This document shows positions 1 to 8,768 of a stretch of 64,000 nt of DNA, piece after piece. Both the position numbers and the translations under genes were made by a program. The DNA is taken from contig NZ_FNSV01000005.1 in assembly GCF_900105905.1 (NCBI RefSeq), positions 8,699,501-8,763,500 of the forward strand. Reading direction: 5' to 3'. Origin of the DNA: Rhodococcus koreensis (GTDB taxonomy: Bacteria; Actinomycetota; Actinomycetes; Mycobacteriales; Mycobacteriaceae). The notes beneath the pieces were generated by a model, which was given only the letters and a program-made list of their open reading frames with translations, had not been told where the DNA came from and ran no database searches. Position 1 is the stretch's first letter, and each line of letters starts with the position of its first letter.

Positions 1-1629
1 GGTGGTCCGGTTGGTGGGTTCGGTGAAGTGGTGTTGGATGCGCGGTTGCGGCCGGTGCCGTTCGGGGCGGCGGGGGAGTTGTATTTGTCGGGTCCGGCGT
101 TGGCGCGGGGGTATCGGAATCGGTTGGGGTTGACGGCGGCGCGGTTCGTTGCGGATCCGTTCGGTGGTCCGGGGCAGCGGATGTATCGGACGGGGGATGT
201 GGTGCGGTGGCGGGAGGGTCCGGGTGGGCCGGTGCTCGAGTATGTGGGTCGCTCGGATTTTCAGGTGAAGATTCGTGGTTTCCGCGTCGAACTCGGCGAA
301 ATCGAATCAGCCCTCCTCGGATACCCCGGTATCGACCACGCCGTCGTGCACACCAGCGGCGACCGATTGGCCGGCTACGTCGTCCCCGTCGCGGGATCGG
401 AACTCGACACGTCCGCGGTCCTGGCACACGCCCGCGCGCGCCTGGCCCCGCACATGGTCCCTGCGACCGTGACGGTGCTCGACGCCGTGCCGGTGACCGC
501 GAACGGGAAACTCGACCGTGCGGCCCTGCCGGAACCGGACTTCACCGCGGGGCGCGCCGAGTACCGGGCGCCGCGCAACGCGACCGAGGAGGTGGTGGCC
601 GCCGCGTTCGCCGAGGGGCTCGGACTGGACCGTGTCGGCCTCGACGACAACTACTTCACGCTCGGTGGCACGTCGCTCACCGCGACGAGCGTGATCGCCC
701 GGATCGCCGAGTCTTCCGCGCGGGCCGTGCCGGTGCAGTGGATCTTCACCCATGCGACGCCGGAATCCCTGGCACACATGATCGTCACGGCGCCGGAGGA
801 TCCCGGATCGGAGGATGAGGCCGACCGGTCACTGGACGTGCTGCTGCCGCTGCGTACCACCGGAACCGGCAGCCCGGTGTTCTGCATCCATCCGGCGATC
901 GGGTTGGCCTGGTGCTTCACCGGACTGGTGCAGTACCTCGGCGACCGTCCCGTGTACGGGCTGCAGTCCCCGGCGCTGACCGACCCGGATCTGCATGTCG
1001 GCTCCCTGGAGGAACTCGCGGCCCGGTATGTCGCCCGGATCCGCGCGGTGCAGCCGCACGGCCCGTACCACCTGGTGGGCTATTCGGTCGGCGGCCAGAT
1101 CGCCCATGAGATGGGGGTGCAGCTCACGGGCGCCGGCGACGAGGTGGTCACCCTCGCGATGCTCGACACCCATCTGGCCGGGGGCCTCGATCGCACGGCC
1201 GAGAAGCCCACCATGGCAGCGCTTCTCGCGGAGTTCGGCGCGGTGGTCCCGGATGACGGAGATGATGCGACGACCGCCGATCGTGCCGTGGAGGTGCTGC
1301 GGCGCACTGGCGGACCGTTCGCGGCCGTGACCGCGGGCGACCTCGAGGCCGTGCACCGGGTGTTCACGCAGACGGTCGACCTCGCGCTCGCGCACCGCCC
1401 GTCGACACCGCGCGGCGTCGATCTGCTGTACTTCGGAGCGGCAGATTCCTTCGATGCCCCCACGGGAGTCTCCGCATGGCGGCCGCACATCAGCGGCGAG
1501 ATCCTCGTGCACAACGTTCCCGTGTCGCACCAGCAGATGACGAGTCCGGAAGCCCTCGCCGGCATCGGACCCGTCCTCGCACACCACGTGATGATCGCCG
1601 ACAAGGCGACGCGCGTCGTCGTGTCATAG
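1..1629 (+). CDS. Non-ribosomal peptide synthetase, C-terminal A-T-TE end (5' truncated)
   Basis: This is the last part of a non-ribosomal peptide synthetase; the frame is open to the window's left edge, so the start lies outside. Counting from base 1, residues 62-70 carry adenylation core A7 (YRTGD), residues 83-102 core A8 ([11 protein letters not shown] then ELGEIE), and [10 protein letters not shown] near 167 is core A10 with its Lys. A carrier domain follows, with LGGTSL at 221-226 (Ser225 as phosphopantetheine site). A thioesterase occupies about 280-535, with GYSVGG (Ser362), Asp389 and His510 as the probable triad. The enzyme would activate and load one amino acid, and the thioesterase would release the peptide, so this is a terminal module. 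Codon use changes sharply near base 285. The product is unknown because the specificity residues are outside the window. Confidence 0.95.
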   Translation, partial: GGPVGGFGEVVLDARLRPVPFGAAGELYLSGPALARGYRNRLGLTAARFVADPFGGPGQRMYRTGDVVRWREGPGGPVLEYVGRSDFQVKIRGFRVELGEIESALLGYPGIDHAVVHTSGDRLAGYVVPVAGSELDTSAVLAHARARLAPHMVPATVTVLDAVPVTANGKLDRAALPEPDFTAGRAEYRAPRNATEEVVAAAFAEGLGLDRVGLDDNYFTLGGTSLTATSVIARIAESSARAVPVQWIFTHATPESLAHMIVTAPEDPGSEDEADRSLDVLLPLRTTGTGSPVFCIHPAIGLAWCFTGLVQYLGDRPVYGLQSPALTDPDLHVGSLEELAARYVARIRAVQPHGPYHLVGYSVGGQIAHEMGVQLTGAGDEVVTLAMLDTHLAGGLDRTAEKPTMAALLAEFGAVVPDDGDDATTADRAVEVLRRTGGPFAAVTAGDLEAVHRVFTQTVDLALAHRPSTPRGVDLLYFGAADSFDAPTGVSAWRPHISGEILVHNVPVSHQQMTSPEALAGIGPVLAHHVMIADKATRVVVS

Positions 1630-1642
1630 CGGCTGGAAAAGG

Positions 1643-1670
1643 GGGGCGTCGGCGGTTGTGCCGACGCCCC
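1643..1670 (+). terminator. Hairpin terminator after the NRPS gene
   Basis: An 11-bp perfect stem (GGGGCGTCGGC paired with GCCGACGCCCC) with a 6-nt loop starts 13 nt after the NRPS stop. There is no T-tract, as is common for actinobacterial terminators. It argues against a start for the next gene inside the hairpin. Confidence 0.7.
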
Positions 1671-1708
1671 GCGATCGTTGGGACCGTGCGAAGTCGCATA
1701 CTGTGCGG

Positions 1709-2011
1709 GTGATCTTGGAACATGCACTGCTGTCCGTGACCCCAGACAGGGTCGCCGAGTTCGAATCTGCATTCGGGCAGGCCGAGTCGATCATCTCGTC
1801 GATGCCCGGATTCCGCCGGCTGCAGTTGTCACGCGGTCACGAGCGCCCGAATGTCTACCTGCTGCTGGTCGAGTGGGATGAACTCGAAGACCACACCGAA
1901 GGATTTCGTCAGTCGAGTGGATACCAGCAGTGGAAGGACCTGCTGCACCACTTCTACGATCCCTTCCCGGTCGTGGAGCACTACACGCCTCTCGATGTGT
2001 CTGCCCTCTAG
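1709..2011 (+). CDS. Antibiotic biosynthesis monooxygenase (ABM)-like protein
   Basis: A small protein of about 100 residues with the dimeric ferredoxin-like fold typical of ABM-family monooxygenases. It begins ILEHALLSV, has the central SMPGFRRLQLSRG segment and the LLVEWDELEDH strand, and a conserved C-terminal HFYDPFPVVEHY. Such proteins are heme- or cofactor-free monooxygenases, or small-molecule binding proteins with no known reaction. The GTG at 1709 is chosen because the family normally starts at this point and because an in-frame codon at 1658 lies inside the hairpin that ends the NRPS gene. A role in tailoring the NRPS product is possible from position only. Confidence 0.75.
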   Translation: MILEHALLSVTPDRVAEFESAFGQAESIISSMPGFRRLQLSRGHERPNVYLLLVEWDELEDHTEGFRQSSGYQQWKDLLHHFYDPFPVVEHYTPLDVSAL

Positions 2012-2057
2012 GGCGACGTCGCGCACCAGGCCGAGGGCAGCACAGCGTCCGCTACAG

Positions 2058-2216
2058 CTACGGGGAGACTGCGGTGCCCGCACGCCGGGCGGGCGAGCGG
2101 TCGTCGGCGAACATGGCCTCGATCCTCGACTTGATCTCCGCTGTGCTCATGGAGCCGCCGTGGCGGGGCGTCCGCGACACGGTGGGAGTTGCCGGGGTGA
2201 TCGAGACTGTCGCCAT
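2058..2216 (-). CDS. Small hypothetical protein (52 aa)
   Basis: A short open frame with actinobacterial codon choice, ending in a charged segment (MSTAEIKSRIEAMFADDRS) that looks helical. It has an AGGA-type ribosome site just upstream of the ATG and a perfect TGTGA-N6-TCACA site about 50 bp further upstream. The family is not recognised. The coding call rests on codon use and the upstream signals; the gene could be spurious. Confidence 0.4.
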   Translation of the reverse strand: MATVSITPATPTVSRTPRHGGSMSTAEIKSRIEAMFADDRSPARRAGTAVSP

Positions 2217-2264
2217 GCGTCCTGCTTTCGTCGGGTACCGATATGTGTGCCTCAGGGTCACGTC

Positions 2265-2280
2265 TGTGATCTGGTTCACA
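2265..2280. promoter_or_regulatory. CRP/GlxR-type binding site
   Basis: TGTGA-TCTGGT-TCACA matches the CRP half-sites perfectly. In Corynebacteriales the CRP-family regulator GlxR uses the consensus TGTGANNTANNTCACA; the central TA is not present here. The site lies upstream of the small leftward gene that starts at 2216. Chance occurrence in 64 kb is possible but low. Confidence 0.5.
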
Positions 2281-2411
2281 TCGTGGCCGACTATGTTGTA
2301 CACCACATACCCGGTCGTGTGCCACTCGGCCCGGTGGCCATGTGTCCGGGGTATCGAAGCCGTGTCGTTCGGCGAATGGACAGGAAGTCCGGCCCCGGTA
2401 CAGTCGCCCGA

Positions 2412-2840
2412 ATGGATGAGGAGGCGGCCCCGAACCGTCGAGAGCTCCGGCTGGTGCAATCCCCGATCCGTCTATCGCGCGAACAGGACGAAGAACTCCT
2501 CGCCCGGTCGGTGATCGATGCGCTCGCCGGTGGCCGGTCGTGGGAGCAGATCGGCACTCGGCTGGGTGTGGCCGCTCCGACCGCACACAGCGGTCCGGTC
2601 ACCGACCGGGACTGGCAGGAGGCGGTCGTCGATCACGAGAATGCGCGACAGCTATCGGACAGCGTGTGGCGTCCTTTCGCCGGAGACAGGACCATGTCCG
2701 TCCACGGAATTCCGCGGCACCGTGAAGGTGGCGGCGACGCACAGAATCGCGATCGCGAAGCAGGCGATCGTGTGCCAGATGTTTCCGATGGGATCGCCGT
2801 TGCTCGTGACGCCGTCGACGGCGGCGAGGTAGTCCGGTAA
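2412..2840 (+). CDS. Possible small helix-turn-helix protein with doubtful 3' end
   Basis: From ATG 2412 the frame encodes about 70 residues of believable protein: a basic N-terminus, then SREQDEELLARSVIDALAGG and RSWEQIGTRLGVAAPTAH. The latter has the pattern of the short helix-turn-helix proteins common in actinobacteria, where a Trp-x-x-Ile-Gly turn is typical. After about 2650 the frame runs antisense into the neighbouring membrane-protein gene and reads as Arg-rich nonsense, so the native C-terminus has probably been lost or shifted. Role unknown; treat it as a fragment or a short regulator with wrong end. Confidence 0.35.
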   Translation: MDEEAAPNRRELRLVQSPIRLSREQDEELLARSVIDALAGGRSWEQIGTRLGVAAPTAHSGPVTDRDWQEAVVDHENARQLSDSVWRPFAGDRTMSVHGIPRHREGGGDAQNRDREAGDRVPDVSDGIAVARDAVDGGEVVR

Positions 2841-3809
2841 CGCAGTCCCCCACAGCAGGCCCATCACGCCGAGGTACACCACGCTGTAGACACGAACGAA
2901 GTTGTTCGAGTAGGCGGGAACGTCAGACGTCCGCCCGCGCAGCCGCGACCACTGTCGCAACAGGACCGGGATCGCGACGAGCGTGACGACGACGAGTTCC
3001 GCCGCGTAGAGGAATCCCCGGACCGTGGTGCTCTCCATCCCGAGGATGGTCGCGGGGATCGGGAGGATGAACGTGCCGGCCGACGCCAGGAGGCCGATTA
3101 CGATTGTCCGCCAGACCAGTTCGAGTCCGGTGAAGGTTCGGCCCCGGTCGGTGTGGCGACCCACGAAGAATTGGACGCACAGTGCCAGCGATATCGGCCA
3201 CAGTGCCGCGAACACCACGACGCTCGGCAGTGGGACCGCATCGAACATGGGCTGGTTGACCGGGTTGGTGGTCGACCATTCCCACCACCTCAGCTGCGGT
3301 CCGAGCTGGTCGAAGATCTCGTAGAACGCGTGGTGCACGAAGCCCACGCAGACCGCGCCGACGAGCACGCCGTATTTGCGGAAGACGCCGAGCATCCGGA
3401 CGAGCTCGAAGGCCAGCGTGGCCATCAGCGGATAGATCGCGATGATGTACAGGGGTAGCCGGCCCCACAGGAAGTCCACCGTGAACACGTTGTGCGCGAA
3501 CATGGTGTCCACGTGTTCCTCGATCCCGAACGCCGCCGGAAAGTACAGCGGCGGTTCGATGACGAACAGATACGCGGTGGCGCCGAACCAGAGCGCCAGG
3601 GTGGTCGGATCGCCGCTGCGGCGCCAGCGCAGGATCGCAAACACGAGTGCGAGCACCGACCCGAGCACGATCGTGAACTCGAGAACCGGCAGTGTCCAGT
3701 TCTCCAGGGCCAACGGATTGCGGAGCTCGACGAGTCCACCGGCCTCGGCGCACGAGAAGCCGAGCGCCGTCGACAGCTGGTCGAAGGTGGGTGAGCAGAG
3801 ATCGATCAT
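2652..3809 (-). CDS. Polytopic membrane protein, unknown function (385 aa)
   Basis: An integral membrane protein with about eight to nine hydrophobic helices, for example LPVLEFTIVLGSVLALVFAI near residue 40, LPLYIIAIYPLMATLAFELV near 118 and VVVFAALWPISLALCVQFFV near 200. Notable conserved-looking polar features inside the membrane part are FVHHAFYEIFDQLGPQ (about 158-173) and a WWEW motif. No catalytic family is recognised. Its ATG overlaps the stop of the upstream hydrolase gene (TGATG), so the two are translationally coupled and probably act on the same substrate or envelope process. The pair is divergent from the TetR gene at 5004, the obvious candidate regulator. Confidence 0.8.
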   Translation of the reverse strand: MIDLCSPTFDQLSTALGFSCAEAGGLVELRNPLALENWTLPVLEFTIVLGSVLALVFAILRWRRSGDPTTLALWFGATAYLFVIEPPLYFPAAFGIEEHVDTMFAHNVFTVDFLWGRLPLYIIAIYPLMATLAFELVRMLGVFRKYGVLVGAVCVGFVHHAFYEIFDQLGPQLRWWEWSTTNPVNQPMFDAVPLPSVVVFAALWPISLALCVQFFVGRHTDRGRTFTGLELVWRTIVIGLLASAGTFILPIPATILGMESTTVRGFLYAAELVVVTLVAIPVLLRQWSRLRGRTSDVPAYSNNFVRVYSVVYLGVMGLLWGTALPDYLAAVDGVTSNGDPIGNIWHTIACFAIAILCVAATFTVPRNSVDGHGPVSGERTPHAVR

Positions 3810-4756
3810 CAGTTGACCACCGCCGCCGCGGACTCGGTCCGACGTTCACCCGACTCGGCGGTGTACCAGCGGGTGCAGTCGTAGCCGGCGTCGTATCGGA
3901 TGAACCACTCGTCGGCGAGCGCGGGCAGCTTCTCGTGGGTCGGGTTGTGCTTCGGCATCTGACTCCGGACGACGCCGGCCAGGGCGGTGAGTTGTTCCCC
4001 GCGGGGGAGGTCGTCGAACGCGCGCGGCATGATCCCTTTGCTCAGGTAGGGCGCGAACGCGGTGAGCAGCTTCTGCTTGGTGCGGTGCGTCGCGAACATC
4101 GACATCGAATCGACCTTCCGCTCCCTCAGTGGGACGTGCTGGTTGAACCCGGCGCAGGCGATTCGGACGACCTTCATCACATGCGTGAAGATCGAGGGCG
4201 CCATCCTCATCCGGTACAGCTCATCTCCGACAAGGGAATTGAAGATCGCCAGCGCTGAGCTACGGTGTTCGACCTCCTCGACGAAGTGCCAGATGAACAG
4301 GGACGCAACCCGGTCGTCGCCCGGCCGGAAGAGGGTCGCGTCGTTGTCGAGCATCAGCTTGAACACCGGTGTGAACGTCGCCTCCAGGTCCGCGGTGTAG
4401 GCGAGTCGGTAGTTCAGGCTCGTCGCCTCGGTGAGGAGGTCGTACTCGCCGATCACCGCGTCGAGCGTGTTCTGGAGTCCCGGATACCGCCTGATCAGGG
4501 CCTTGACGTGCTGACGGTGCGCGGTCGAGTGGTGGCCCTCCTGGCGCATGAACGCCACGGCCTCCTCCGCGACCTCGGGAGTCATCAACGGTTTGGCCTG
4601 CATGATCGCCTTGACGATCATTTTCTCGAAACCAATGGCCAGGAAGGAGATCGCGTTCGACATGCTCGACCAGGCGGGGTTGTCGGGGTTCCAGAGGAAC
4701 GGGACGTCCTGTTCGTCGAACGCGAAATCCATCTTTCTGGGATGCAGGTCGGACAT
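3809..4756 (-). CDS. Metal-dependent hydrolase, PF10118 family
   Basis: Similar to the predicted metal-dependent hydrolases of COG3687/PF10118, an all-helical, membrane-associated family with conserved His and Glu residues. Visible motifs are FMRQEGHHSTAHRQH (about 82-96), EHR in FVEEVEHRSSAL (about 160), and DEWFIRYDAGYDCTRWY near the C-terminus. The ATG at 4756 (MSDLHPRKMDFAF) is preferred over an in-frame codon 25 residues upstream, which would run into the palindrome at 4829-4854. Its natural substrate is not known. It is coupled to the membrane protein downstream and divergent from a TetR repressor. Confidence 0.8.
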   Translation of the reverse strand: MSDLHPRKMDFAFDEQDVPFLWNPDNPAWSSMSNAISFLAIGFEKMIVKAIMQAKPLMTPEVAEEAVAFMRQEGHHSTAHRQHVKALIRRYPGLQNTLDAVIGEYDLLTEATSLNYRLAYTADLEATFTPVFKLMLDNDATLFRPGDDRVASLFIWHFVEEVEHRSSALAIFNSLVGDELYRMRMAPSIFTHVMKVVRIACAGFNQHVPLRERKVDSMSMFATHRTKQKLLTAFAPYLSKGIMPRAFDDLPRGEQLTALAGVVRSQMPKHNPTHEKLPALADEWFIRYDAGYDCTRWYTAESGERRTESAAAVVN

Positions 4757-4828
4757 GTGCAATTCCTCGTCTCGTGCGGCATGAGTGGACTGAAGTCTGT
4801 GGGCAGGTGGAGACCCAAGGCTCAACAA

Positions 4829-4854
4829 CATACACAGACCCTAGTCTCTGTATG
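4829..4854. promoter_or_regulatory. Palindromic operator between divergent hydrolase and tetR genes
   Basis: An imperfect 26-bp inverted repeat with 10-bp arms (CATACACAGA and TCTCTGTATG, 9 of 10 positions complementary) around a 6-bp centre. Its size and place, between a TetR gene and its divergent neighbour, fit a TetR-family operator. It lies about 75 bp upstream of the hydrolase ATG. Confidence 0.6.
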
Positions 4855-5003
4855 ATTACTTTTCGACAGATTCGGGGAGAACTGCGGTGGCCGGAAGCGG
4901 GACGCGCTCGCGGTAACCTCTGAGTCCAGGTCGGGCACAGTGCCGTCGTCCCGTGCAGTCCGTTCGGGCCGACGACGCAGTGCGAGAGGTAGGGGCACGG
5001 GCA

Positions 5004-5618
5004 ATGGCAGGCAGGCGTGGGTGGGGTGGCAGCCCACCCGGAAGTGACGAGGAAGCGTCCCGGCGAATCGTCATCGCCGCAGTCGAGCTCATCAGCCGGA
5101 ACGGCACGGCGATCAGCATCGCGGATGTTGCGGAATCCCTCGGTGTCATCCGTCAGACGGTGTACCGGTACTTTCCCAGCACCGACTCGCTTCTACGAGC
5201 TGCAGCCATCGCCGCGGTCGACGGATTCCTCGACCGCCTGACGGAACACGTCGCCGGCATCGAGGATCCCGCGGAGGCTGTGGTCGAGGCCGTGATCTAC
5301 ACACTCAACGAAGCGCCCCGCGTTCCGCAGCTCGGCCTCATGCTGTCCGGTTCCCATTCACATACCGAGGGAATCACGTCCGAGGAAGCCCTCGCCTTCG
5401 GAATGACGATGATCCGGCGCTTCGACGTCGACTGGGAGCGGCACGGCTACGGGGAGCACGCCCTGCGTGAGCTCGTCGAGTATCAGTTGCGGACGATGCA
5501 GTCGTTCTTCATCTCGCCGGGAAACCCGCCGCGTAGCCAGGACGAACTGCGTGCGTATCTGCGCCGATGGGTCGGATCTGCGGTCGCCGTCACGGGGAGT
5601 CCGGCGTCCACTGGATGA
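5004..5618 (+). CDS. TetR/AcrR-family transcriptional regulator
   Basis: A 204-residue regulator with a canonical N-terminal helix-turn-helix: IVIAAVELISRNG, then ISIADVAESLGVIRQTVYRYFPS (about residues 38-60). The C-terminal ligand-binding part is helical and unique, as usual. ATG 5004 is preceded by a GA-rich ribosome site; an in-frame ATG at 4953 would add an unlikely leader. It is divergent from the hydrolase/membrane-protein pair, with a palindrome between them, so it most likely represses that pair and itself. The ligand is unknown; fatty acyl or lipid-like inducers would fit the adjacent acyltransferase gene, but that is inference. Confidence 0.88.
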   Translation: MAGRRGWGGSPPGSDEEASRRIVIAAVELISRNGTAISIADVAESLGVIRQTVYRYFPSTDSLLRAAAIAAVDGFLDRLTEHVAGIEDPAEAVVEAVIYTLNEAPRVPQLGLMLSGSHSHTEGITSEEALAFGMTMIRRFDVDWERHGYGEHALRELVEYQLRTMQSFFISPGNPPRSQDELRAYLRRWVGSAVAVTGSPASTG

Positions 5619-5717
5619 AGTCCGTGGGCCGTGCCGGACGAGCGGCGCAATCGGGGTTGCATTCCTGGTTCGACGTTCCTGGTTCGACGAGGTGCAGACG
5701 CGAATAGACTTGCCGAG

Positions 5718-7010
5718 GTGACCCGCGAGGATCCCGATCGGCTCTCCGCCGACGATGCCCATATTCTGGGGCTTGAATCGGCGGTGATATCCGGCCATAC
5801 CCTGAAGCTGGTGATTCTCGAGCCCGCCTCCGGCCCGCTGGACCTCGATGCCCTGCGAACTGCGGTGGCCGAGCGCCTTTCGAGCCAGCCGCGCGCGACG
5901 CAGCGGATCGACACCTCGGGTTCGGAGCCGCGCTGGACCGCGGCGACCGCCTTCGACATCAGCGACCACATCCGGCGCCGGGAAGATGCTGCGTGTGCGT
6001 CGCGGGCCGATCTGTGGCGGGCCGTCAGCACGCTGATGTCCGAGCACCTCGACCGCGAGCGTCCACTGTGGACGCTCGATCTGATCGGACCCCTAGGCGA
6101 CGGGCGCGAGGCGATCGCCGTCCGGATCCATCACGCGATGGCCGACGGGATTGCTGCGGTGCGCTTCCTGGACGACGTTCTCTGGGATCGACACGCCGAA
6201 CCGGGCCCGCGCGAGTCGCGACCGGGTGTTCGCACCGATTCGACGCAGCGTTCGAAGGTCGACGAGGTGCTGCGGATGCCGGCGGCCATGCACCGTGAGC
6301 TCGGCCACCGCGGCTCACGCTCGCCTTTCGACCGTCCGATCAGTGCCGCCCGCGAGCTCGCGTTCACCGTCGCCCCGCTCTCGGAGCTGAAAACCATAGG
6401 GGCCTCGCGTCCCACTCGTGCCACCGTCAACGACGTGCTCCTGGGGATCGTCGCCGGCGGCCTGCGGAGCTGGCTCTCCGCCGGAGCGGGGGCGCTGCCG
6501 CGCCTTCGCGCTCAGGTTCCGGTCAGCCTTCACCACCGAGATGAGGGAGCGGAGGTCGGAAACCGCGATTCCTTCCTGAACATCGATCTGCCGCTCGCCG
6601 AGCCGGATCCGCTCACCCGACTCGACCGGATCAGCGCCGAGACCAGGAAGCGCAAGCACCTCGACGACGCCGACGAACTCTATGATCTCTTCCACGCTCT
6701 CGGACGCGTGAAGCGCGTCGGGGAGGCTGTACAGCGACTGGCCGGGAGTGCGCGGGAGTTCAGCCTCGCGATCTCGAACGTCCCGGGCCCGCCGGTGCCG
6801 GTGAGCGTTTCCGGGCGCCGGGTGGAGCGACTCTTCTCGTCCTCGGAGCCGGCCGTTCACCACGCGCTGCGGATCTCGGCGATTTCCTGCGCCGGGATCG
6901 TCGGAATCGGGCTCTGCACCGACCCCGAGGCGCTGCCCGATGTTGCCCGGCTGGCGGTGGCGATGGAAGATTCGTACGCCGAATTGCGTGACGCCGCATC
7001 GACGCCTTGA
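5718..7010 (+). CDS. WS/DGAT-family acyltransferase (wax ester synthase-like)
   Basis: A bifunctional wax-ester-synthase/diacylglycerol-acyltransferase-type protein, which transfers acyl groups from acyl-CoA to an alcohol or diacylglycerol. The active-site motif HHxxxDG is present as HHAMADG at residues 138-144. The N-terminus RLSADDAHILGLES matches the family's opening, and the C-terminal half shows the usual AISNVPGPPVPVSVSGRRV segment. GTG 5718 is chosen because the family starts close to this point; about 90 bases of open frame upstream read as non-coding. At about 430 residues it is slightly shorter than typical members. Rhodococci carry many paralogues for storage lipid synthesis. It follows tetR by about 100 bp and may be under its control. 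Confidence 0.88.
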   Translation: MTREDPDRLSADDAHILGLESAVISGHTLKLVILEPASGPLDLDALRTAVAERLSSQPRATQRIDTSGSEPRWTAATAFDISDHIRRREDAACASRADLWRAVSTLMSEHLDRERPLWTLDLIGPLGDGREAIAVRIHHAMADGIAAVRFLDDVLWDRHAEPGPRESRPGVRTDSTQRSKVDEVLRMPAAMHRELGHRGSRSPFDRPISAARELAFTVAPLSELKTIGASRPTRATVNDVLLGIVAGGLRSWLSAGAGALPRLRAQVPVSLHHRDEGAEVGNRDSFLNIDLPLAEPDPLTRLDRISAETRKRKHLDDADELYDLFHALGRVKRVGEAVQRLAGSAREFSLAISNVPGPPVPVSVSGRRVERLFSSSEPAVHHALRISAISCAGIVGIGLCTDPEALPDVARLAVAMEDSYAELRDAASTP

Positions 7011-7149
7011 CGTGTGCCTGGATGGGTACACGGACACCACGGCATCGAGTTCCGCATCACTCCGGCGTGCTCGCGACTGCCGACTACATGATTCCCCACG
7101 GTGACGGCTCGCCCGAAAACCTCCAACGCGGGCAACGAATGATCCAAGC

Positions 7150-7515
7150 TCACCCCGCAGATTCGCCGCGCGTCGGCGGAACACCGGCCGTTGTGTCCGC
7201 GTCGGTCGGAATGTGGGCCGCCGGAGGCGGGGTCGCAGCGTCACCCAGCGACGCTCCGTTGGTGGGCGCAGTCGTCGAGTTCGTGTCGGTGTGCCGGTGG
7301 GTCGCCTTCTTCGCCAGTTCACCGACCTTGTGCTGCACTTGCGGCGCCTTGTGCTTGACGGTCTCCGTCGCGTCGCTCACCTTCTCCTGCACGGTGGGGT
7401 TGTGCCAGAGTTCGATGGACTGATGCCTCATCTTCTCGTAGGTTTGCCGGCCGGATCGGGTGCCCAGGACGAAGCCCACGGCCGCGCCCGCCGCGAAGGT
7501 CAACACTTTCTGCAT
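7150..7515 (-). CDS. YtxH-type small membrane-anchored protein
   Basis: 121 residues. A glycine-rich membrane segment (LTFAAGAAVGFVLGTRSGRQ, residues 5-24) followed by a YEKMRHQSIELW helix and a Lys/Glu-rich amphipathic region (VQEKVSDATETVKHKAPQVQ). The tail is a disordered Thr/Pro/Ala stretch. This is the layout of YtxH-like proteins, usually associated with general stress in Gram-positives; no enzymatic function is known. The gene stands alone between an acyltransferase and a VOC gene. Confidence 0.75.
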   Translation of the reverse strand: MQKVLTFAAGAAVGFVLGTRSGRQTYEKMRHQSIELWHNPTVQEKVSDATETVKHKAPQVQHKVGELAKKATHRHTDTNSTTAPTNGASLGDAATPPPAAHIPTDADTTAGVPPTRGESAG

Positions 7516-7705
7516 GACATCTCCTGACTGTTGTGTGGCTCGAGCGGGTCAGTCGGACCGTCGTCCGAATGCCCTCTACACAGCGTGCCCGCAACTGAAG
7601 AACCCAAACGCACATGCCCGCACTGTGGATCGGCCCGCGGACGCGGTGGTGAACGCCATCAACATGACGGCGCCTCAAACGAGAGCGCCGAGTGGTCGGT
7701 ATTCA

Positions 7706-8113
7706 TCATGGCGTGGCTATCAGCACTTCCCCTTCGAGGCCGTCGGGGTCCCGGAAGAAGACGCTCCGTGCAGTACCGAAGTCGTTGATGGCTCCATCGC
7801 TGGCGGCCGCGTCGATCAGCCGCTGCCGGATCACCTCGAAGGCTTCCGGTGAGGCCGCCTGCAGACCGACGTGGTCGATGCGACCCCGCCCCCACATCGG
7901 TGTCTGACGCTCGGCTTCGGTGTTGCCGTCGATCACGAAGATGTTCAACTCGGTATGCGGGCCGATCCGGATGACGGTCATCGTTTCTCCTCCGTCGCGG
8001 CCGTGCGGCCGCGTCGGTCCGACGTCGGCGTCGAATACGTCGGCATAGAACCTGCCCAGGCGGGCGGCGTCCTTGGATATGCAGGCAATATGGTTGACCC
8101 CATCGAGCAACAT
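7706..8113 (-). CDS. VOC/glyoxalase-family protein
   Basis: A single vicinal-oxygen-chelate unit pair of about 135 residues. It begins MLLDGVNHIACISKDAARLG, has GRFYADVFDADVG in the first half and IDHVGLQAASPEAFEVIRQR plus FFRDPDGLEGEVLI in the second. The N-terminal His, the His of IDHVGL and the Glu of LEGEV are candidate metal ligands. The substrate cannot be inferred. ATG 8113 is chosen over an upstream in-frame ATG because the family starts with this beta strand. A short GC hairpin lies between its stop and the YtxH gene. Confidence 0.8.
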   Translation of the reverse strand: MLLDGVNHIACISKDAARLGRFYADVFDADVGPTRPHGRDGGETMTVIRIGPHTELNIFVIDGNTEAERQTPMWGRGRIDHVGLQAASPEAFEVIRQRLIDAAASDGAINDFGTARSVFFRDPDGLEGEVLIATP

Positions 8114-8353
8114 GATGTCCTCCGCTCTACATTCGGCGCTGGAGATCTCATGGGTCAACCGTCGCATATTCTGCTGCGCGAATCAGGGGGATCGCCGGGG
8201 CATGAACCGGACAGTCGCGGGTACTCCGTGTGGACGCTGCGCGCGCAGCAAGCGATGGCGGCGCGCCAGCCAGGTCTTCCGGCCTGAATTCCCCCTTGTT
8301 CGGGCCGGAGGGCCGCCTCGAAAGATGCTGAGCACCAGTATTGTTCAGGAACA

Positions 8354-8764
8354 ATGCCAACGATAGCGGCACCGCCCCCATGCTTCGGGGGCGCGTACGC
8401 CCTCACCCTCACGTACCCGAAGGTCGCGCGCGCAGGACTGGACGTGCCGCGGGACCTCACGGTCCGGAAACCAGGCAGCTCCTCGGAGCCGGTGGTGATC
8501 GTCGTCGAATCCGACTGCTTCGACATATTCGAGACGCAGGGATGGACACCGGAGCCGTCCGCGGAAACCAGCGATGCCTCGCGGACTTACATGACCGTCG
8601 ATCCACCGCGCGGGGACACCCTCACCCTGGGTTTCGACACCTACATTCAGCCGTCGAGTCAGCTCGGCCACTCGGTGTCGGTGTCGGTGTCGGAGAAGGG
8701 AGTCGATGTGGGTTCGCCATCTTCCTGTCGGCACAGTCGACTCGGGCTGACGAGAACGCGGTGA
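8354..8764 (+). CDS. Conserved-looking beta-rich hypothetical protein, C-terminus probably frameshifted
   Basis: The first 110 residues look like a real, beta-rich extracytoplasmic domain: YALTLTYPKVARAGLDVP, then PVVIVVESDCFDIFETQGWT, DPPRGDTLTLGFDTYIQPSS and QLGHSVSVSVSEKGVDVGS. After that the sequence becomes Arg/Ser-rich and ends, which suggests a frameshift near 8715. No signal peptide or start with a good ribosome site is visible, so the N-terminus may also be missing. Function unknown. It ends just before the convergent gene at 8769. Confidence 0.45.
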   Translation: MPTIAAPPPCFGGAYALTLTYPKVARAGLDVPRDLTVRKPGSSSEPVVIVVESDCFDIFETQGWTPEPSAETSDASRTYMTVDPPRGDTLTLGFDTYIQPSSQLGHSVSVSVSEKGVDVGSPSSCRHSRLGLTRTR

Positions 8765-8768
8765 CGCG

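Noticed and set aside
1658-1708. Upstream start for the ABM-like protein.
   Set aside because: This in-frame start lies in the loop of the NRPS terminator and adds residues without family likeness.
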